NCBI GenBank assembly: GCA_025408425.1
Contig: JANXYX010000050.1
Coordinates: forward strand, 124,001 to 188,000
Reading direction: 5' to 3'
Length of the DNA stretch: 64,000 bases
From: Granulicella sp.
GTDB taxonomy: Bacteria > Acidobacteriota > Terriglobia > Terriglobales > Acidobacteriaceae
In this document: positions 24,200 to 32,847 of the stretch, one piece after another
How the letters are laid out: each line of letters begins with the position of its first letter
How positions within the stretch are numbered: the stretch's first letter is position 1
Position numbers and translations under genes: made by a program
Notes under the pieces: generated by a model
The model's input: only the letters and a program-made list of their open reading frames with translations
What the model was told of the DNA's origin: nothing
Database searches by the model: none

Positions 24200-25705
24200 T
24201 TACCCCAAAGGCCCCAGAGCATCCAGCTTCTTCGTCACCAGCTCATTCAGCACCGCGGGGTTCGCCTGACCCTTCGACACCCGCATCACATTCCCCACAA
24301 AGAACGCCGCCACCGTCTTCTTTCCACCGCGGTACTGTTCCACCTGCTTCGGATTCGCCGCAATCACCTCATCGATCATCGCTTCAATCGCGCCCGTGTC
24401 CGAGATCTGCTGCGGCTTCTCCCGCTCGTACACCACCGCAAAATCCTCGCTCTTCTCAAAGCAGATATCCAGCAGCTGCTTCAACATCTTGCTCGAAATC
24501 GCGCCCGACTCCGCCAGATCCGCAGCCATCACCACGCCGTCCATGCTCACCGGAGACTGCTCCGGCTCCAGATTCGCCAGCCGCAGCCGCATCGTCAGCT
24601 CACTCGTCAGCAACGACGCCACGCGCTTAGCGCTCTTCGCCTTCTTCGCCGCAGCCTCAAACCGGTCTGCAAACTCCCGTGTCGCCGTCAACGTCGCAGC
24701 ATCCTGCACGCTGATCTCATACTCCGCAATCATCCGCGCCCGCCGAGCCTCCGGCAACTCCGGCAGCCCCTTCAAAATCTCCGCCTGCCACGCCGCACCC
24801 ACCACCAACGGCGGCAAGTCCGGCTCAGGGAAATACCGGTAATCATGCGCCTGCTCCTTACTCCGCATCGAGTAAGTCCGCCCCTCACCGCTGTTCCACA
24901 GACGGCTCTCCTGCACCACCCGCCCGCCATCTTCAATCACGCCAATCTGCCGCTCAATCTCGTACTCCACCGCCGAGCGAATGTACCGGAAGCTGTTGAC
25001 GTTCTTCACCTCAGCTTTGGTCCCATACTCCTTCGCACCCTTCAGCATCACGCTCACGTTCGCATCGCAACGCAGGCTGCCCTCTTCCATATTGCAATCG
25101 CTCACACCCGTATAAAGCAGAATCTCCTTCAGCTTTGTCAGGTACTCAAACACCTCATCCGCAGTCCGCAGATCCGGCTCACTCACAATCTCCACCAGCG
25201 GCGTCCCACACCGGTTCAAGTCGATATAAGTCTTCGCCACCGAGTCCGCAAACCCATCATGCACACTCTTGCCCGCATCCTCTTCCATGTGCAGCCGGGT
25301 CACCCCAATCCGCTTCGTCACCGCAGCGCCGCTCGCATCCAACGCAGGCACCTCGATCCAGCCATTCTCCGCAATCGGCCTATCGAACTGCGAAATCTGG
25401 TACCCCTTCGGAGAGTCCGGATAAAAATAATTCTTGCGCGAAAAAATACTCGTCTCCCGAATCTCGCAGTTGATCGCCTTCGCCGCAAGCACCGCAAACT
25501 CCACCGCCCGCCGATTCAAAACCGGAAGCGCACCCGGCAACCCCAGGCACGTAGGACAGACATGCGTATTCGGCTCGCCACCATACTGATTGACGCACCC
25601 GCAGAAAGCCTTCGACGCCGTCAAAAGCTGAACATGGACCTCCAGCCCAATCACAGGCTGGTACTTGGCAAGAATCTCAGGAGTAAGTGCGGTAGCTGTC
25701 GACAT
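24200..25705 (-). CDS. gatB: Aspartyl/glutamyl-tRNA amidotransferase subunit B
   Basis: Subunit B of GatCAB, which converts Glu-tRNA(Gln) or Asp-tRNA(Asn) to the amidated form. The 501-residue protein has QPVIGLEVHVQLLT, AFCGCVNQYGGEPNTHVCPTCLGLPGALPVLN with zinc-binding cysteines, FSRKNYFYPDSPKGYQISQ and the kinase-like EEDAGKSVHDG region. The C-terminal YqeY-like tail includes FFVGNVMRVSKGQANPAVLNELVTKKLDAL. ATG 25705 was chosen over a GTG two codons earlier. gatA and gatC are not adjacent, so the complex is encoded at separate loci. Confidence 0.97.
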   Translation of the reverse strand: MSTATALTPEILAKYQPVIGLEVHVQLLTASKAFCGCVNQYGGEPNTHVCPTCLGLPGALPVLNRRAVEFAVLAAKAINCEIRETSIFSRKNYFYPDSPKGYQISQFDRPIAENGWIEVPALDASGAAVTKRIGVTRLHMEEDAGKSVHDGFADSVAKTYIDLNRCGTPLVEIVSEPDLRTADEVFEYLTKLKEILLYTGVSDCNMEEGSLRCDANVSVMLKGAKEYGTKAEVKNVNSFRYIRSAVEYEIERQIGVIEDGGRVVQESRLWNSGEGRTYSMRSKEQAHDYRYFPEPDLPPLVVGAAWQAEILKGLPELPEARRARMIAEYEISVQDAATLTATREFADRFEAAAKKAKSAKRVASLLTSELTMRLRLANLEPEQSPVSMDGVVMAADLAESGAISSKMLKQLLDICFEKSEDFAVVYEREKPQQISDTGAIEAMIDEVIAANPKQVEQYRGGKKTVAAFFVGNVMRVSKGQANPAVLNELVTKKLDALGPLG

Positions 25706-25884
25706 AATCACCCTGATTCTAACAAGTGCCCGCTCACCCTAACGAGTTCCTCTTCCCGCCCCTTCCGCGGCTCCTGATCCCCGGTCCCTCCACAAACCTT
25801 ATTTTGCATCTCATCAATAAGCATCCTGCGTCTTCCTCACCCGGCCCTCATCCAACTGCAGGCAGCCACGCTAAGGAGCAGCTC

Positions 25885-26886
25885 ATGTCCGAACCAACCG
25901 TGAAAATCGTTCGCTTCCACCAACTTGGAGGCCCAGAAGTCCTCCAGCTCGACGAACTCCCCCTCCCTGAGCCAGCCGCCAACGAAGTCCGCCTCCGCGT
26001 CAAAGCCATCGGCCTCAATCGCGCCGAGGTGGTCTTCCGCAAAGGCCGCTACTTCTACCAACCCGTACTCCCCTCCAAAATCGGCTACGAAGCCTCCGGC
26101 ATCATCGAAGCCGTCGGCCCCGGCGTAGACCCCTCCTGGATCGGCAAAACCGTCAGCACCGTCCCCGCCTTCCCAGCCGACAAATACGGCGTCTACGGCG
26201 AAGTCGCCATCGTTCCCTTCCACTCCATCGCTGAATACCCCGCCAACCTCTCCTTCGAAGAAGGCACCAGCATCTGGATGCAGTTCATCACCGCCTACGG
26301 CCCGCTCGTCCACTATGGACACATCACCAAAGGCGACTTCGTCCTCATCACCGCCGCCAGCAGCTCCGTCGGCATCGCCGCCATTGAGATCACCAAAGCC
26401 GAAGGCGCCATCAGCATCGCCACCACCCGCACCTCCGCCAAGAAGGCTGAACTCCTCGCCCTCGGCGCCGATCACGTCATCGTCACGCAGGATGAAGACC
26501 TCGTCGCCCGTGTCAACGAGATCACCGCCGGCAAAGGCGCACGCATCGTCTTCGATCCCGTCGCAGGCAAAGGACTTGAAGCTCTCGCCGCTGCCACCGC
26601 CGACGGCGGCATCATCTTCGAGTACGGAGCCCTCGCGCCAGAGCCCACCCCCTTCCCACTCCGCACCGCAATGTCGAAACATCTCAGCATCAGGGGCTAC
26701 ATCCTCTTTGAAATCGTCGGCGACCCCGTAGCCTTCCCCAAGGCCAGGAAGTACGTCTTCGACCACCTCGCCGCAGGAACCTTCAAGCCACACATCGACA
26801 AGACGTTCCCCCTCGCTCAGATCGTCGAAGCCCACAGCTACATGGAATCCAACGCGCAGATCGGCAAGATCGTAGTCACCGTATAG
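25885..26886 (+). CDS. Quinone oxidoreductase-like MDR protein
   Basis: A 333-residue medium-chain dehydrogenase/reductase without structural zinc: MSEPTVKIVRFHQLGGPEVLQLDELPLPEP is the typical start, GYEASGIIEAVGPGV the conserved turn, and VLITAASSSVGIAAIEITKAEGA the nucleotide-binding region (the usual AAAGGVG loop reads ASSSVG). The absence of the GHE zinc signature and the NADPH loop suggest reduction of quinones or enones. The ATG at 25885 has AAGGAG 7 bases upstream and is preferred to a frame opening at 25726. It is single and divergent from gatB. Confidence 0.93.
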   Translation: MSEPTVKIVRFHQLGGPEVLQLDELPLPEPAANEVRLRVKAIGLNRAEVVFRKGRYFYQPVLPSKIGYEASGIIEAVGPGVDPSWIGKTVSTVPAFPADKYGVYGEVAIVPFHSIAEYPANLSFEEGTSIWMQFITAYGPLVHYGHITKGDFVLITAASSSVGIAAIEITKAEGAISIATTRTSAKKAELLALGADHVIVTQDEDLVARVNEITAGKGARIVFDPVAGKGLEALAAATADGGIIFEYGALAPEPTPFPLRTAMSKHLSIRGYILFEIVGDPVAFPKARKYVFDHLAAGTFKPHIDKTFPLAQIVEAHSYMESNAQIGKIVVTV

Positions 26887-26916
26887 CCGCTCGCTGAACC
26901 GCAGGGAGCGAGGCCA

Positions 26917-27909
26917 CTATCTCCCGGCCTCCTCCCGCCGCGTCAGTATCGCCTCGACATTGCTCCTGTCCACCAGAGAAACCCCCGTATCGATAAACGC
27001 GGGGAACGGAGCAAACGGATCCAGACCATAGTCCTGCGCCAGCGGCTTTATCGGATAATGATGGATATCGTCCAATCCCTTCAATCCCAGGAACGCCATC
27101 GAGTAAGGCTTCTGCGAGATCGTTGAATCGACCGACCCGTCCTTCACCAGTTGCAGCGTCGCCTCATCCACATCCATCGACATCAAAAGCCGATCTCCCG
27201 CCAGTGCGCGCTTAACCGCCTCGGCCACCTCACGACCCGACGCAGACTCCAGCGATACCAATGCATCAACCCTGTCCGCGCCGGCTCGCGCCAGGTACTC
27301 CTTGGCCTTATCCATCGCCGTAGCGGGATCACCCTTGATATCAAACACATCCACCACCTTGATCCCCGGGTACATGGCAAACACGTCTTTATATCCCTTC
27401 ATGCGTTCATCCAGGTTGGGCTGTCCCGGATTCGTGAAGAACACCACGTTCCCCTTACCATTCAACTTCGCCGCCAGGCGGTGCCCGCCCAGTCGTCCCG
27501 CTTCCAGATTGTTTGTCCCGATAAAATACAGCCGCTTGCTCTCCGGAGAATCCGAGTCCATCGTGATCACTGGTATCCCGGCCGCCACAGCCGCATCAAT
27601 CTCCGGCGCCATCAGCGAAGAATTAGCCACTGACACCAGGATCCCCGCAGGCTTTCTCGCTACAACAGCTTTGAACTCATTCACTTCGCCCTGTGGATCG
27701 AATGTATTTGGCCCGCGCATCTCAGCCGTAACGCCATACTCGGCCGCAGCTTTCGCAAAGCCCGCACCAGCAGTCTGCCAATAAGGAAGTTTGATATTCG
27801 TCGCGATCAGGTAGTACTGCTCACTCTTACTGTGTCGAGTGCATCCAGCAAGCAGTGGGAGAACGCCTGCCAGAAGCCCAACAATCACTCTCGTCTTCGC
27901 TGTACTCAT
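26917..27909 (-). CDS. Periplasmic sugar-binding lipoprotein (orphan)
   Basis: A 330-residue substrate-binding protein of the LacI/RbsB-like type (peripla_BP_4). The signal peptide MSTAKTRVIVGLLAGVLPLLAGC ends in a lipobox; the mature part has YYLIATNIKLPYWQTAGAGFAKAAAEYGV, VSVANSSLMAPEIDAAVAAGIPVITMDSDSP, GTNNLEAGRLGGHRLA and the C-terminal hinge YSMAFLGLKGL. ATG 27909 has GGAGG 8 bases upstream; a TTG five codons before is less likely. No permease or ATPase gene lies next to it, so the transporter partners must be elsewhere, or it acts with a sensor. Confidence 0.9.
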   Translation of the reverse strand: MSTAKTRVIVGLLAGVLPLLAGCTRHSKSEQYYLIATNIKLPYWQTAGAGFAKAAAEYGVTAEMRGPNTFDPQGEVNEFKAVVARKPAGILVSVANSSLMAPEIDAAVAAGIPVITMDSDSPESKRLYFIGTNNLEAGRLGGHRLAAKLNGKGNVVFFTNPGQPNLDERMKGYKDVFAMYPGIKVVDVFDIKGDPATAMDKAKEYLARAGADRVDALVSLESASGREVAEAVKRALAGDRLLMSMDVDEATLQLVKDGSVDSTISQKPYSMAFLGLKGLDDIHHYPIKPLAQDYGLDPFAPFPAFIDTGVSLVDRSNVEAILTRREEAGR

Positions 27910-28053
27910 CTCGTCATCCTCCAAACAGTGTCTGTCCGAAGTCGCAAACAGTCCTATCGGGCAGCAACGCAGGTCGCTTTTCCCTGCGGGTGCCAGATAT
28001 TACTCCAATCCGATAAGGTCTGAACACCGCAACTCAACTAAAATCAATCCAGC

Positions 28054-31000
28054 ATGGTCCTTCCTTTCGTTCGTGAGTTGCTCGCGGACCTCGAACACTC
28101 TGTCGCCTTTGAAAGAGTCCGACGCCACCTCAGTGCTGGCACCGGGCGCAGACGTGTCTCCGGGCTCACCGCCACCGCCCGCGCGCTCTATCTTCCCCTC
28201 TTCGTCCGCGCCGCCAACGCACCCGCCGTCATCATCGTGGCCGACAACAAAGCTGCCGAAGCCCTGCACGCCGCCGTCATCGCCACCTGCGACCTCACCG
28301 GAGCGCTCCCCTCCGACTCCGTCCTCCGGCTCCCCGCCCATGACGTCCTCCCCTTCGAGAACCTCTCCCCTCACCCCGAAATCCAGGAAACCCGCGCCTC
28401 AACCCTCTGGAAGATCGCCACCGGACAGGCCCGCCTCGTCATCGCCCCTCTCGAAGCCGCCTGCATGAAGCTCTTCCCCCGCGACTACTATCGCGCTCTC
28501 GCCCTCCAAATCCGCATCGGCGAAGAGTACATGCCCGACATGCTCATCGAGCACCTCCTCTCCGTCGGCTACACGAAAGTTGACGTCGTCGAAATGCCCG
28601 GCCAGGTCACCATCCGCGGCGGTATCATCGACGTCTACTCCCCAGAGATCGACCGCCCCGTCCGCATCGACTTCTTCGGCGACGAGATCGAATCCATTCG
28701 CAAGTTCGACCCCGAAACCCAGCGCTCCAGCTCCCACCTCGACAACGCCCTCCTCCTCCCCCTCACCGAAACCCCCGTCACCGAAAAACTCCTCACCGCC
28801 ATCAACGCCCGCCTCACCCGCTCCGGACAACCCGAAGCCTCAGAAGACCCGGCCACCCAAAGTTCGGATGCCCCATCCTCTCCAGTCTCATCGGAAAGGG
28901 TGGCATCCACCAGTACCCACACCACCGAAGCCACCATCTTCCCTGGCTGGGAGTTCTTCGCCCCCGTCGCCGGTGCCAACCTCACCCTCCTCGATCTCCT
29001 CTCAGCATCCGGCCCCGCTCCCCGCGTCTTCATCGAAGAGCCCTCCATGGTCAAAAATCAGGGCGAGCGCTGGTGGAACAAGATCGAGCAGCGCCACGAC
29101 CGATCCGGCATCGGAAACCTCATCCGCCCCGAGGACATCTACCTCTCCCCCTGGGACCTCGACGACCGCCTCCACAAGTTCTGCGGCTGCGAACTCGACC
29201 AGCTTGGCCTCGTAGACGTCCTCGACGCCGATCGCTCCGACCTCTCCGAAGTAGAATTCGCCACCCGTCCCACCCAGCGCTTCCACGGCTCCATCCCAGC
29301 GCTCATCGACCAGCTCAAGCTCCTCACCGCGCAGGACGCCCGCATCATCCTCACCGCACCCAATCAAGGTGAAGTCGAACGCCTCGCCGGCCTCCTGCAG
29401 GAGTACCACATCCCCTATCGCATCGGCTCCCGCAGCGATGCCCCCGGCTCCTCCACCGTCTACTCCGAATCCAGCTACCTCGCCGGAGATCTCCGCACCC
29501 CAGTCATCGTCAAAACCCTCATCGCCGCCGGCGTCCAGGTACTCGATCTCGATAAAGCCACCGCACGCCAGATCATCCTCTTCGGCGCCCAGGACCTCAC
29601 CGACGAAGCCGACGTTACTGTCCGTCCCGCACGCCGCAGCAAATCCAAAACCTCAGCCTTCATCTCCGACTTCCGCGACCTCGCCGTCGGAGACTACGTC
29701 GTCCACGTCGAGCACGGCATAGCCCAGTACTGCGGCCTCCGCACCATTGAGGAGCCCAACTCCCCACCGCTCGAGCTCATGATCCTCGAGTTCGCCGACC
29801 AGGCCAAGCTCTACGTCCCGCTCACCCGCCTCGACCTCATCCAGAAGTACCGCTCCTCCGACACTGGCCCCGCGCCGGAACTCAACAAACTCGGCACCCA
29901 GGCATGGCAAAAGACCAAGGCTCGCGTCAAGAAGGCCATGGCCGACATGACCGCCGAGCTCCTCATCCTCTACGCTCAGCGCAAGGCCGCACAGGGAACC
30001 CCCTTCTCCCCCGACACCAACATGCAGCGCGAGTTTGAAGACGCCTTCGACTTCAACGAGACCGACGACCAGCTCTCCGCCATCGCAGACATCAAGGCCG
30101 ACATGGAGTCCACCCAGCCCATGGACCGACTCCTCTGCGGAGACGTCGGCTACGGCAAAACCGAAGTCGCCATGCGCGCCGCCTTCAAAGCCGTCCAGGA
30201 CTCCAAACAAGTCGCCGTCCTCACCCCCACCACCGTCCTCTCTTTCCAGCACTACGAGTCCTTCAAACGCCGCTTCGCCAACTTCCCCGTCAACATCGAG
30301 ATGATCTCCCGCTTCCGCACACCCAAAGAGCAAAAAATCATCCTCGAAAAAGTCGAGCAGGGCAAGGTCGACATCCTCATCGGCACCCACCGCATCCTCT
30401 CCAAAGACCTCAAGTTCCACGACCTCGGCCTCCTCATCGTCGACGAAGAGCAGCGCTTTGGCGTCCGTCACAAAGAGCGCCTCAAGCAGATGCGCGCCGC
30501 CATCGATGTCCTCTCCATGTCGGCCACTCCCATCCCCCGCACCCTCCACATGTCCCTCATCGGTCTCCGCGACATGTCCGTCATCGAGACGCCGCCCAAA
30601 GACCGCATGGCCATCCAGACCATCGTCGCAAAGTTCGACGAGAAGCTCGTCCGCACCGCCATCGAGATGGAGTTGGAGCGCGGCGGCCAGACCTTCTTCG
30701 TCCACAACCGCGTCGAAACCATCTACGAAATCGCCACCAAAATCCGCGAGCTCGTCCCCTCCGCACGCGTAGTAGTCGGTCACGGCCAGTTGCACGAAAA
30801 AGAGCTCGAGCGCGTCATGCTCGCCTTCATGAACCATGAGTACGACGTCCTCGTAGCCACCTCCATCATCGAGAACGGCCTCGACATCCCCCTCGCCAAC
30901 ACCATCATCATCAATCGCGCTGACCGCCACGGCCTCTCCGAGCTCTACCAGCTCCGCGGCCGCGTAGGCCGCTCCAACCGCCGCGCCTACGCCTACCTCC

Positions 31001-31800
31001 TCATCCCGCCCGAGAAGGAACTCACCGAGATCTCTCGCCGCCGCCTCGCCGCCCTCAAAGAGTTCTCAGACCTCGGCGCAGGCTTCAAAATCGCAGCCCT
31101 CGACCTCGAACTCCGCGGAGCCGGAAACATGCTCGGCGGCGAGCAGTCCGGCCACATCGAAGCCATCGGCTTCGAGATGTACACCACCATGCTCGAAGAG
31201 GCCGTCCGCAAGATGAAGGGCGAAGAAGAGAAACCCGCCCACGCCGGAACCGTCATCAACCTCGGCATCTCCGTCCGCATCGACGCCGACTACATCCCCG
31301 AAGAGAACCAGCGCCTCCGCATGTACAAACGCATCGCCGGAGCCCAGACCCAGGCCGACCTAGACGACGTCCGCGCCGAACTCCTGGACCGCTACGGCAA
31401 CCCGCCCGAGACCGTCCTCAACCTCCTCGCCGCCGGAGAACTCCGCCTCCACTGCGAGCAGCTCGGCATCGCCCAGATCGACCGCAAACGCACCCAGATC
31501 GAACTGCCCAATCCCAACGGCAACAAAAAACAGCCCCTCAAGACCTTCGTCGAGATGCTCCACCTCAAATTCGCCGAGCGCCTCTCCGGCGGTGCACCCG
31601 CCACCGCCCCCGGTGTCGCCCCAGCACGAGACCGCTCCATCGACCCCGGTATCTTGATGAAAATAGTAAGCCGCAACGCCAAACGCGGAGCCCAGTTCAC
31701 CCCCCAGGGCATCCTCCGCTGGCCCCTCACCTCCGCCAAAGCCGAAGACGTCCTCTCCGAAACCCGTGCCCTCCTGGATTCCCTTGCCCCATCGCAATAA
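28054..31800 (+). CDS. mfd: Transcription-repair coupling factor Mfd
   Basis: A 1248-residue ATP-dependent translocase that releases stalled RNA polymerase and recruits UvrA. The order is normal: UvrB-homology region (MPGQVTIRGGIIDVYSPEIDRPVRIDFFGDEIESIRKF near 190-225), RNAP-interacting domain (GDYVVHVEHGIAQYCGL near 547-565), RecG-like motor with Walker A LLCGDVGYGKTEVAMRAAFKA (about 691-711) and DEEQRFG box (about 797), motif VI ELYQLRGRVGRSNRRAYAYL, and the C-terminal D7 domain. Residues about 267-292 are a Ser/Thr-rich insertion, part of which coincides with a copy of the intergenic hairpin repeat. The reading frame is intact. Confidence 0.97.
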   Translation: MVLPFVRELLADLEHSVAFERVRRHLSAGTGRRRVSGLTATARALYLPLFVRAANAPAVIIVADNKAAEALHAAVIATCDLTGALPSDSVLRLPAHDVLPFENLSPHPEIQETRASTLWKIATGQARLVIAPLEAACMKLFPRDYYRALALQIRIGEEYMPDMLIEHLLSVGYTKVDVVEMPGQVTIRGGIIDVYSPEIDRPVRIDFFGDEIESIRKFDPETQRSSSHLDNALLLPLTETPVTEKLLTAINARLTRSGQPEASEDPATQSSDAPSSPVSSERVASTSTHTTEATIFPGWEFFAPVAGANLTLLDLLSASGPAPRVFIEEPSMVKNQGERWWNKIEQRHDRSGIGNLIRPEDIYLSPWDLDDRLHKFCGCELDQLGLVDVLDADRSDLSEVEFATRPTQRFHGSIPALIDQLKLLTAQDARIILTAPNQGEVERLAGLLQEYHIPYRIGSRSDAPGSSTVYSESSYLAGDLRTPVIVKTLIAAGVQVLDLDKATARQIILFGAQDLTDEADVTVRPARRSKSKTSAFISDFRDLAVGDYVVHVEHGIAQYCGLRTIEEPNSPPLELMILEFADQAKLYVPLTRLDLIQKYRSSDTGPAPELNKLGTQAWQKTKARVKKAMADMTAELLILYAQRKAAQGTPFSPDTNMQREFEDAFDFNETDDQLSAIADIKADMESTQPMDRLLCGDVGYGKTEVAMRAAFKAVQDSKQVAVLTPTTVLSFQHYESFKRRFANFPVNIEMISRFRTPKEQKIILEKVEQGKVDILIGTHRILSKDLKFHDLGLLIVDEEQRFGVRHKERLKQMRAAIDVLSMSATPIPRTLHMSLIGLRDMSVIETPPKDRMAIQTIVAKFDEKLVRTAIEMELERGGQTFFVHNRVETIYEIATKIRELVPSARVVVGHGQLHEKELERVMLAFMNHEYDVLVATSIIENGLDIPLANTIIINRADRHGLSELYQLRGRVGRSNRRAYAYLLIPPEKELTEISRRRLAALKEFSDLGAGFKIAALDLELRGAGNMLGGEQSGHIEAIGFEMYTTMLEEAVRKMKGEEEKPAHAGTVINLGISVRIDADYIPEENQRLRMYKRIAGAQTQADLDDVRAELLDRYGNPPETVLNLLAAGELRLHCEQLGIAQIDRKRTQIELPNPNGNKKQPLKTFVEMLHLKFAERLSGGAPATAPGVAPARDRSIDPGILMKIVSRNAKRGAQFTPQGILRWPLTSAKAEDVLSETRALLDSLAPSQ
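28866..28908 (+). repeat. Copy of the GTGCCCCAT-type repeat inside the mfd coding region
   Basis: GGATGCCCCATCCTCTCCAG is followed by TCTCATCGGA and AAGGGTGGCATCC. The layout (GxTGCCCCAT, TCTCATCG, GGTGGCAT) is that of the intergenic copies, and the ends GGATGCC and GGCATCC pair. It is read in frame as DAPSSPVSSERVAS within a low-complexity stretch of Mfd. Confidence 0.6.
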
Positions 31801-31895
31801 TCCCTCTATCGCCACCCTGGCGAAAGGGCTAAACTCCCTCTTGTACGTCTTATTACCTGGGCCCTATCTCAAGACTTCACCCCACAAGGACCAAG

Positions 31896-32321
31896 ATGCA
31901 CCAGCCGATTCGGATCGGGAATGTTACCTACCACTTCCACAAAAGCCGCCACGAGACCAACGGCACCGTAGATATCTACGAGATGATCATTCCCCCCCAG
32001 GCGCAGCTTGGGCTCCCCCACCTCCACCGCAAATACGACGAAACCATCGTCGGCATCGACGGCATCGCCACCTGGACCGTCGGCAACGACATAATCCCTG
32101 TCGGCCCCGGCCAACAGCTCTTCATCCCGCGTGGAGTCGAACACTCCTACGCCAATCTTGAAACCTCAACCGCACGCATCATGTGCATCCTCACCCCCGG
32201 CCTCCTCGGCCCCGAATACTTCCGCGAGCTTGCCTCCATCTATAACGTAGGCAACTCCCCGGACTTCGCCGAAATCGGTGCTATGATGACACGCTACGGC
32301 GTCATCCCCGCATCACTTTAG
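31896..32321 (+). CDS. Cupin-domain protein, paralogue 1
   Basis: A 141-residue single-domain cupin. The first motif is GLPHLHRKYDETIVGIDGIATW (His, His and Glu metal ligands) and the second is PGQQLFIPRGVEHSYAN with the last His. The C-terminal GLLGPEYFRELASIYN is shared with two further 141-residue cupins at 32383 and 39381. It is a cytosolic metal-binding protein, with dioxygenase, isomerase or sensing roles possible; nothing fixes the substrate. AAGGA lies about 6 bases before the ATG. Confidence 0.9.
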   Translation: MHQPIRIGNVTYHFHKSRHETNGTVDIYEMIIPPQAQLGLPHLHRKYDETIVGIDGIATWTVGNDIIPVGPGQQLFIPRGVEHSYANLETSTARIMCILTPGLLGPEYFRELASIYNVGNSPDFAEIGAMMTRYGVIPASL

Positions 32322-32382
32322 ATCGCAGCATTAGAACTCACAGGTAGGTTCAGAGCCCCATCTCATCCCGGAAGAGTCCTCT

Positions 32383-32808
32383 TTGCACGAAGTAATCTAC
32401 ATCCGCGGCCTGTCCATCACCTTCCTGCTAAGTCGCCACGAAACCGACGGTGCCTGCGACGTCTTCGAGCTCACAGTGCCCGCGCAACGCTCCCTCTTGG
32501 TTCCCCATCGCCACCGCGACTTCGACGAAACCATCCTCGGTATGGACGGCATCGTCACATGGACCGTCGATGGCAAAACCATCAAGATCGGCCCCGGCGA
32601 TCAGCTCTTCATCCCCCGCGGCGTTCTCCACGGCTACGCCAACAACCAGCCCTTCACCGCCCGCATGTTGTCTATCTTCACCCCCGGCCTCGTCGGCCCT
32701 GAATTCTTCCGCGAGATGGCCGACGTCCTCAACCTTGGGGGCCCGCCCAACATCGCTGAAATCTCTAAGGTCATGAACCGCTACGGCGTCATCCCCGGCA
32801 CCCTCTAA
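32383..32808 (+). CDS. Cupin-domain protein, paralogue 2 (TTG start)
   Basis: A 141-residue cupin aligned end to end with its neighbour: MHEVIYIRGLSITFLLSRHETDGACDVFEL against MHQPIRIGNVTYHFHKSRHETNGTVDIYEM. Metal motifs are VPHRHRDFDETILGMDG and PGDQLFIPRGVLHGYAN. The TTG start is supported because it aligns exactly with the ATG of paralogue 1 and GGAAGAG lies 7 bases upstream. The two genes are 61 bases apart and probably arose by tandem duplication. Confidence 0.88.
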   Translation: MHEVIYIRGLSITFLLSRHETDGACDVFELTVPAQRSLLVPHRHRDFDETILGMDGIVTWTVDGKTIKIGPGDQLFIPRGVLHGYANNQPFTARMLSIFTPGLVGPEFFREMADVLNLGGPPNIAEISKVMNRYGVIPGTL

Positions 32809-32847
32809 TCTGGCTCCAGCACCTTCCTGCCGTACACTTTTCACACG

